In this document: positions 59,706 to 64,000 of the stretch, piece after piece
Numbering within the stretch: the stretch's first letter is position 1
Layout of the letters: each line of letters starts with the position of its first letter
NCBI GenBank assembly: GCA_000827325.1
Contig: KN832872.1
Coordinates: 1,488,001-1,552,000, forward strand
Direction of reading: 5' to 3'
Length of the DNA stretch: 64,000 nt
Origin: Oidiodendron maius Zn
Taxonomy: Eukaryota > Ascomycota > Leotiomycetes > Myxotrichaceae
The notes under the pieces: model-generated
The model's input: the letters and a program-made list of their open reading frames with translations, nothing else
Told to the model about the DNA's origin: nothing
Database searches by the model: none
Made by a program: the position numbers and the translations under genes

Positions 59706-62700
59706 TCAGAGGAAGCCAGATTCAGCCAGGACCCTATTTTAGCAGTTCATGTAAGCACGTATTCTCTCTAGGCTATATCCTGCCTCTGCACGCCAATGGG
59801 AACAGGGATGGATGGACGGCATAGGTTCTTTTTAGATTCCAAGAGGCGAGAAGGTAACGCCGCCGAAGCGCGGGACCTCGCTCAGTCTAACGTACCTCAC
59901 TATCTTCTCATCTTCCCGCTCACGCGGCTCCACCGCCAAACTGCGCTCGTACATCTCATGCACATCCCCAGCCGCCTGCATATTACTCAATATATACTCT
60001 TGCAGCTCTGGGACTGGCTGCAGGGGGTATGGCACATTCTGGTACTGCTGTATGTCACGGATCACCTCAGCGGTCTTGGCCCGTTTGGCGAAGTTTATCA
60101 ACGCCGTCTTCTTTATGATCGACGGGATCCCATCCTCAATGAACGTGAGGTCGGTGAGATACACGCCTGTAATCGTAAGGTTTGATATCGTGGGTGGGGG
60201 GGGAGAGGAGAGAAACTTACCAAAGAAGGGGATACAAGGCGGGTTGGCCAGGTGCAGGCTCTCGCGGTACTCGCCAAAGTTCTTGGTGCTACCCATGAGC
60301 CGTCGCATGGACTCAAGTACAGTGAGAGTCTTCGCCGGCACCTGGTCCCAGGTGCGCTTCAGCCGGTGGATGGGCGCCGTGCCGAGCGCGGATATGATGG
60401 ACGTGAGCGTCGAGTAGTTGTTCAGAGAGCGGCATTTCTGAGATTGTTAGCACTAGATAGTATCAAAGTAAAGTTAAACTTACATCGGCCACTCCAACAA
60501 AGTGCTTGATAACAACGACGCGCTTCTTCGCATCCAGCTGCGTCAGGATCATCTCCGCGACCCAGTTCGTCAGCTGGTTAGAGTGCAGGATCAGCGCCTT
60601 AACATTCGGTGCCGGCTCCGGGTCGCCATCGCCGACCTTCTTCTGCCACGTCTTGTTCAGACATTCGGTAGGCTTGATCTTGCCGTAGAGCTTGGACTCC
60701 ACAATAGTCAGCTGCCTGGCGAATTCGGTGACGTCAATATCCAAGAACTTCAGCTTCTTCATGTTCTTCGGCATGATCGGCTGGGGGGTCGTCTGGTTCA
60801 GTGTGAGAACTAAGCGCTTGGCCGTGGTGTCCTGTCCGCGTAACCTCTGCTCCAGCACGGTCATCAGAGGACCCGAGCCAGGCGTCTCGGTGGTCTTGAC
60901 GGTGTCCCTGGCGAAGGTATACACGTCGCGGATCAGCTCCTTGGTCTCGTCGCTCTGGTCCTCCATCCAGAAATTGTCGAACCAACTCTTCAGGATGTTG
61001 ACCACTCGGAAGCGGATGGGCTTCTGTTTGCGATCCCGCCAGATGTCGTAATCATTCGGCGCCATGCCCTCGGGAGGCTGGATCTGGAACCGCTTGACCA
61101 GCATCTCGAAGAGCTCTCGAGCCGTCGTGAATGAGCGGTAAGTCAATAAGAAGGTATTATTAAAGCTCGAGTCCAGCTTGTCGTGACGAGTCAGCTGCTC
61201 GACGAGGGCCAAGAGTGTTCCGCCCTTCAGCGTGGGAGGCTGCACCTTCATGTCGAAGGAGATATCGTCCTCATGATCCAGCCTCAGGAAGTCCGGATTA
61301 TCATCGACCTGCTCCCTGCGTGGCTCCTCTCCGAAGAACTTCTTCACCTTGGAGTTCTCGCCTTTGCGGAACGCCGATGTGGGGTCGCTCTCGGTATATG
61401 AGACGGACTGGCCGATGCCAGCCAGGCCAGGCCGCAGCATCGGGTTGATGTTGCCGCGCGAGAAGGAGGGTTTGTGGCCGCGATCCGACGGCAGGCTGTC
61501 TGCCCTCTTCGAGTCGCGCGAGCGGTTGCTGTCGCGGGAGGGGGGCGACTTGGCTTCTTGCTGTATCGTCATCTGGACCTGCTCGCCTAATAGTTGTAAC
61601 GAGAAGGTGACGTGCGAGGCATTTGTCTCGAGCGCCTTTGCGCACTTGCGAACGTAGCTGATGCGTGCCTCGAGCGATTCACCCCGTACCTCAGACCATT
61701 CATCGCTAAGCGGTCCTGTCACCACCTGGCATCCCAGGGTCAAGTCAGATATGTTATCGTAGAGGCCCTGCTTGTATTCCGCAAAGTCGCCCAGCTGGGG
61801 GTTCTGGAAGGCGTTGCCAAGAGAGGACAGGTTAATGGACTCGATGGCGGCGACCCAAGGCCTGAACATCTCCAGGACCTTCTTTGCTGCCATGCAGATC
61901 GCGTTGCCGATGATCTCGTGACGCTGGGGCGTGATGATTTTGTCGGGGACCACGAGCTGCTCTTCCAACTTCCTGATGCTGGCCGTCAGCAAGCGCTTCA
62001 TATCCTCCAGCTGCTCCATGAGACCGGCATCCAGCACTGCGCTGGGTTCCGAGAGGCTCTCGTCCTCGTCAAGGAAGTTCGCGGGGATCAAGTCACGCGT
62101 GCCGAGTCCGTTATTCTGCCAGCTACCACCAGCGGTGCTGCCGACGACGAATCCAGGGAAAAGTCTTGGGATCTCCTCGCCTCGTTGTTGTCTGGCGACC
62201 TCGACGTAGCTGAAGACTCCAAGCAGGACACCGTCGGCTTCTTGTAGGCACTTTTGATACGATTCCGCATTGTGCCAGTCGGCGGCGGCAATATGCGAGG
62301 AGATCACGAGCTTGGAGAACTTGGACATCATGTCCCGGAAGTGGGGGTATAGGGCCTTGTTGGTTGATATGATGGAGGGCTGACCTGAGTGGTTGTCAGT
62401 TGTGCCTGAACCGGCTGCAAGCAGCAGCCTCAGATGGTCCGAGATGTCTTCGGCCCGGCGCACATATTCCGATCTGTTATTCTCGTTGATGGCCTCCTTG
62501 TACCGGTCGACGGCCCTCTTCATATTCGCCACGAGCCTGTTCCATGTAAGAGGCGCCGCCGATCCGTCATCAAAGAAGGTGCGGGAAACCACCGCTGACC
62601 GCGGGGAGCCACCCAGGGGGGGGTTAGTGAAGGAGGTGGAAGAGGGGATGGAAGTCGGGCCTGCAGTATTAGAGAAGGTATCACCCCGCGGGCGCATGGG

Positions 62701-63712
62701 CGACAGGCCATTGCCGATCGAATCCATTGACGTTGCAGGAGACGCTCCGTCTGAGATCATCGAGCGGCGCTGGGTGGGAATTAGCTAAAGCTAAAAATAA
62801 AAATAAGAAGAAACGAGGACAAAAATTATAATAGGACCAAAAGCTTACAGCATATGGGTTCTGCGACATCAAGATGGACTCGCCATCTAGCTCCGAGGCA
62901 GAGTTCCCGTCCGACTCCTCCGCCTCGTCTTGCATATAGCCCCGCGCCATCAGTTCCGTGGGCGGCCGCGTCTTCTCAGGTATATTAACATTCATGCGAT
63001 TTCGCGGCCCCGTCTCCGTAGGCGACGAGGGGGACTCTAATGGCAGTTCGGTACTGCTCTCGCCCGTCTCTGTGTTGAAGTAGAAGAGCCTCCCGTCCGA
63101 CGTGGCCTGCGGGATCCAGAAGTCGGCTCGGGTCCGTTCGCGGTGGCTCGCACCGTCATGTTGGTAAAGTGCGGCATCGCCCATATCCGACTCTGCCTCA
63201 TCCTCGTACTGATCGTCGTAGTCATCCTCATCCTCCTCGTCGGCGTCGTCATCCATCTCACGGCCGTTAGGGTCAAGGGGGTCGTCTGGGTTGGCGATGA
63301 CCTGGCAGTAGTTGCTGGGGAACCAGCCGCGGACGCCATTGATGACCCCATCCCACCAGCCGCTCTCGAGCTGCGTGATGACCTGAATGATATCGTTCTC
63401 GTGGAAGCTCAGCGACGTGCGGTCGTCGGCCTCGTAGTCGTAGAGGGCGCGGACGTACATGACGGGCTGCGGGAGTCCATTCATCTGCGGTGAGGCTCTG
63501 GATCGGGGGGAGCCGAGGGCGGTGGTCAGCGGGGTGAGGCTGGATTGACGGTTGGGGCGAGTGCGAGGGGAGGAGGAGGGCGAGGTGGAGGCAGAGGCAG
63601 ATGCGTGCCCGGGCTCGGCGATCTGACCTGGCGGGTTGCTGGCGTAGGAGGTGTAAGCTTGGGCGTTGTTCTGGTCAGGAAATATGCCGTTGCTGCGGAG
63701 TGTCATGAGCAT
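59706..63712 (-). CDS. CDC25: Cdc25-type Ras guanine nucleotide exchange factor
   Basis: Exons 63712-62849, 62769-60484, 60437-60221, 60166-59896 and 59733-59706 give 1221 aa. After a proline/serine-rich start, an SH3 domain (about 86-139) reads YVRALYDYEADDRTSLSFHE ... GWWDGVINGVRGWFPSNYCQ. An acidic run follows, then a WW-like segment (about 197-225, FWIPQATSDGRLFYFNTETG). A long helical middle region precedes the RasGEF_N domain (about 795-930, LKGGTLLALVEQLTRHD, FLLTYRSFTT). The catalytic RasGEF domain (about 960-1200) contains LTNWVAEMILTQ, KRVVVIKHFVGVADKCRSLNNY, ESLHLANPPCIPFFGVYLTDLTFIEDG and the C-terminal EPREREDEKIVRVLAESGFL. The last exon is 28 nt after a 162 nt intron. The product activates Ras upstream of cAMP/PKA or MAPK. 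The start is the first ATG of the open frame; a further upstream exon is possible. Confidence 0.93.
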
Positions 63713-64000
63713 CGTGAGGAGTGAGGGCGGGCGAGGAGTGAGGCTGGAAGGGGAGCGGCGCGCAATCAGTCAGTCATCGCCCGAGCATGTAGATGTGCGT
63801 GTATGGTGGTGTTTGCGTGTCGTGTGGAGTTGGGTATGATTGACTACGACGAGTCCGAAATCGTCGTGGTCGGGGAGGCAGAGAGAGGCAGAGGCAAGAG
63901 GCGTCGAGAGAAGCGTCGTCGTCGCACGTCTGGCGGGCGGCACTCCGAGACGTCTGTGGCATGAGAGGGACCTGATGAGCGGCCCTGTGGGATTGTATCT
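63713..64000. other. Right-edge leader of RasGEF gene
   Basis: CG- and CT-rich sequence upstream of the RasGEF start. A 62-codon minus frame (63774-63962) has no recognisable family. It ends before the RasGEF start and is probably leader. Confidence 0.5.

Overview
The window is nuclear DNA of a filamentous ascomycete (Pezizomycotina). The evidence is compact genes split by mostly 45-110 bp GT-AG introns, no operons, and a strictly fungal gene set: a PTM1-type membrane protein, a DUF7702 membrane protein, a Zn2Cys6 regulator, TEL1, NUP192, CUL4 and a Cdc25-type RasGEF with an SH3 domain. A Leotiomycete (Helotiales-like) source is my best guess, but the sequence alone does not prove it. I placed exon boundaries by eye, using reading frame, GT/AG sites and family conservation. 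In every spliced model below the summed exon length is a multiple of three.

Layout, left to right. 0.3-10 kb: a DUF4112 protein (+), ribonucleotide reductase small subunit RNR2 (+), SRP subunit SRP21 (-), a DUF1308 protein (+), mitochondrial oxaloacetate carrier OAC1 (+) and tRNA 2-thiolation factor CTU2 (-). 11-16.6 kb: a PTM1/lung7TM membrane protein (+) and a DUF7702 membrane protein (+). 17.7-25.3 kb: a small orphan gene (-), a U-box cyclophilin (PPIL2/Cyp60 type, +) and an Aro80-like Zn2Cys6 regulator (+). 26.4-29.4 kb: an acidic orphan protein (-) and an adenosine deaminase-like enzyme (-). 31.9-36.7 kb: heterotrimeric G-protein beta subunit (+), followed directly by its folding partner, a phosducin-like protein (+). 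38.2-56.2 kb: TEL1 (-, nine exons, 2943 aa), divergent NUP192 (+), then CUL4 (+). 56.2-59.7 kb: a long convergent gap holding a short-chain-dehydrogenase relic and an assembly gap flanked by poly-C. 59.7-63.7 kb: a Cdc25-type Ras guanine nucleotide exchange factor (-).

Most genes are conserved housekeeping or signalling genes and are not an operon or a biosynthetic cluster. Two functional themes recur. The first is G-protein signalling: Gbeta, its phosducin-like co-chaperone and RasGEF. The second is S-phase and DNA-damage control: RNR2 with a MluI-box promoter, TEL1, and CUL4. I found no transposon, CRISPR array, rRNA, tRNA or secondary-metabolite cluster. I also found no strong case for a wholly new system. 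The least explained items are two orphan proteins, an antisense ORF inside an unusually long DUF1308 intron, the SDR relic, and the long G/C homopolymers, one of which borders the gap.
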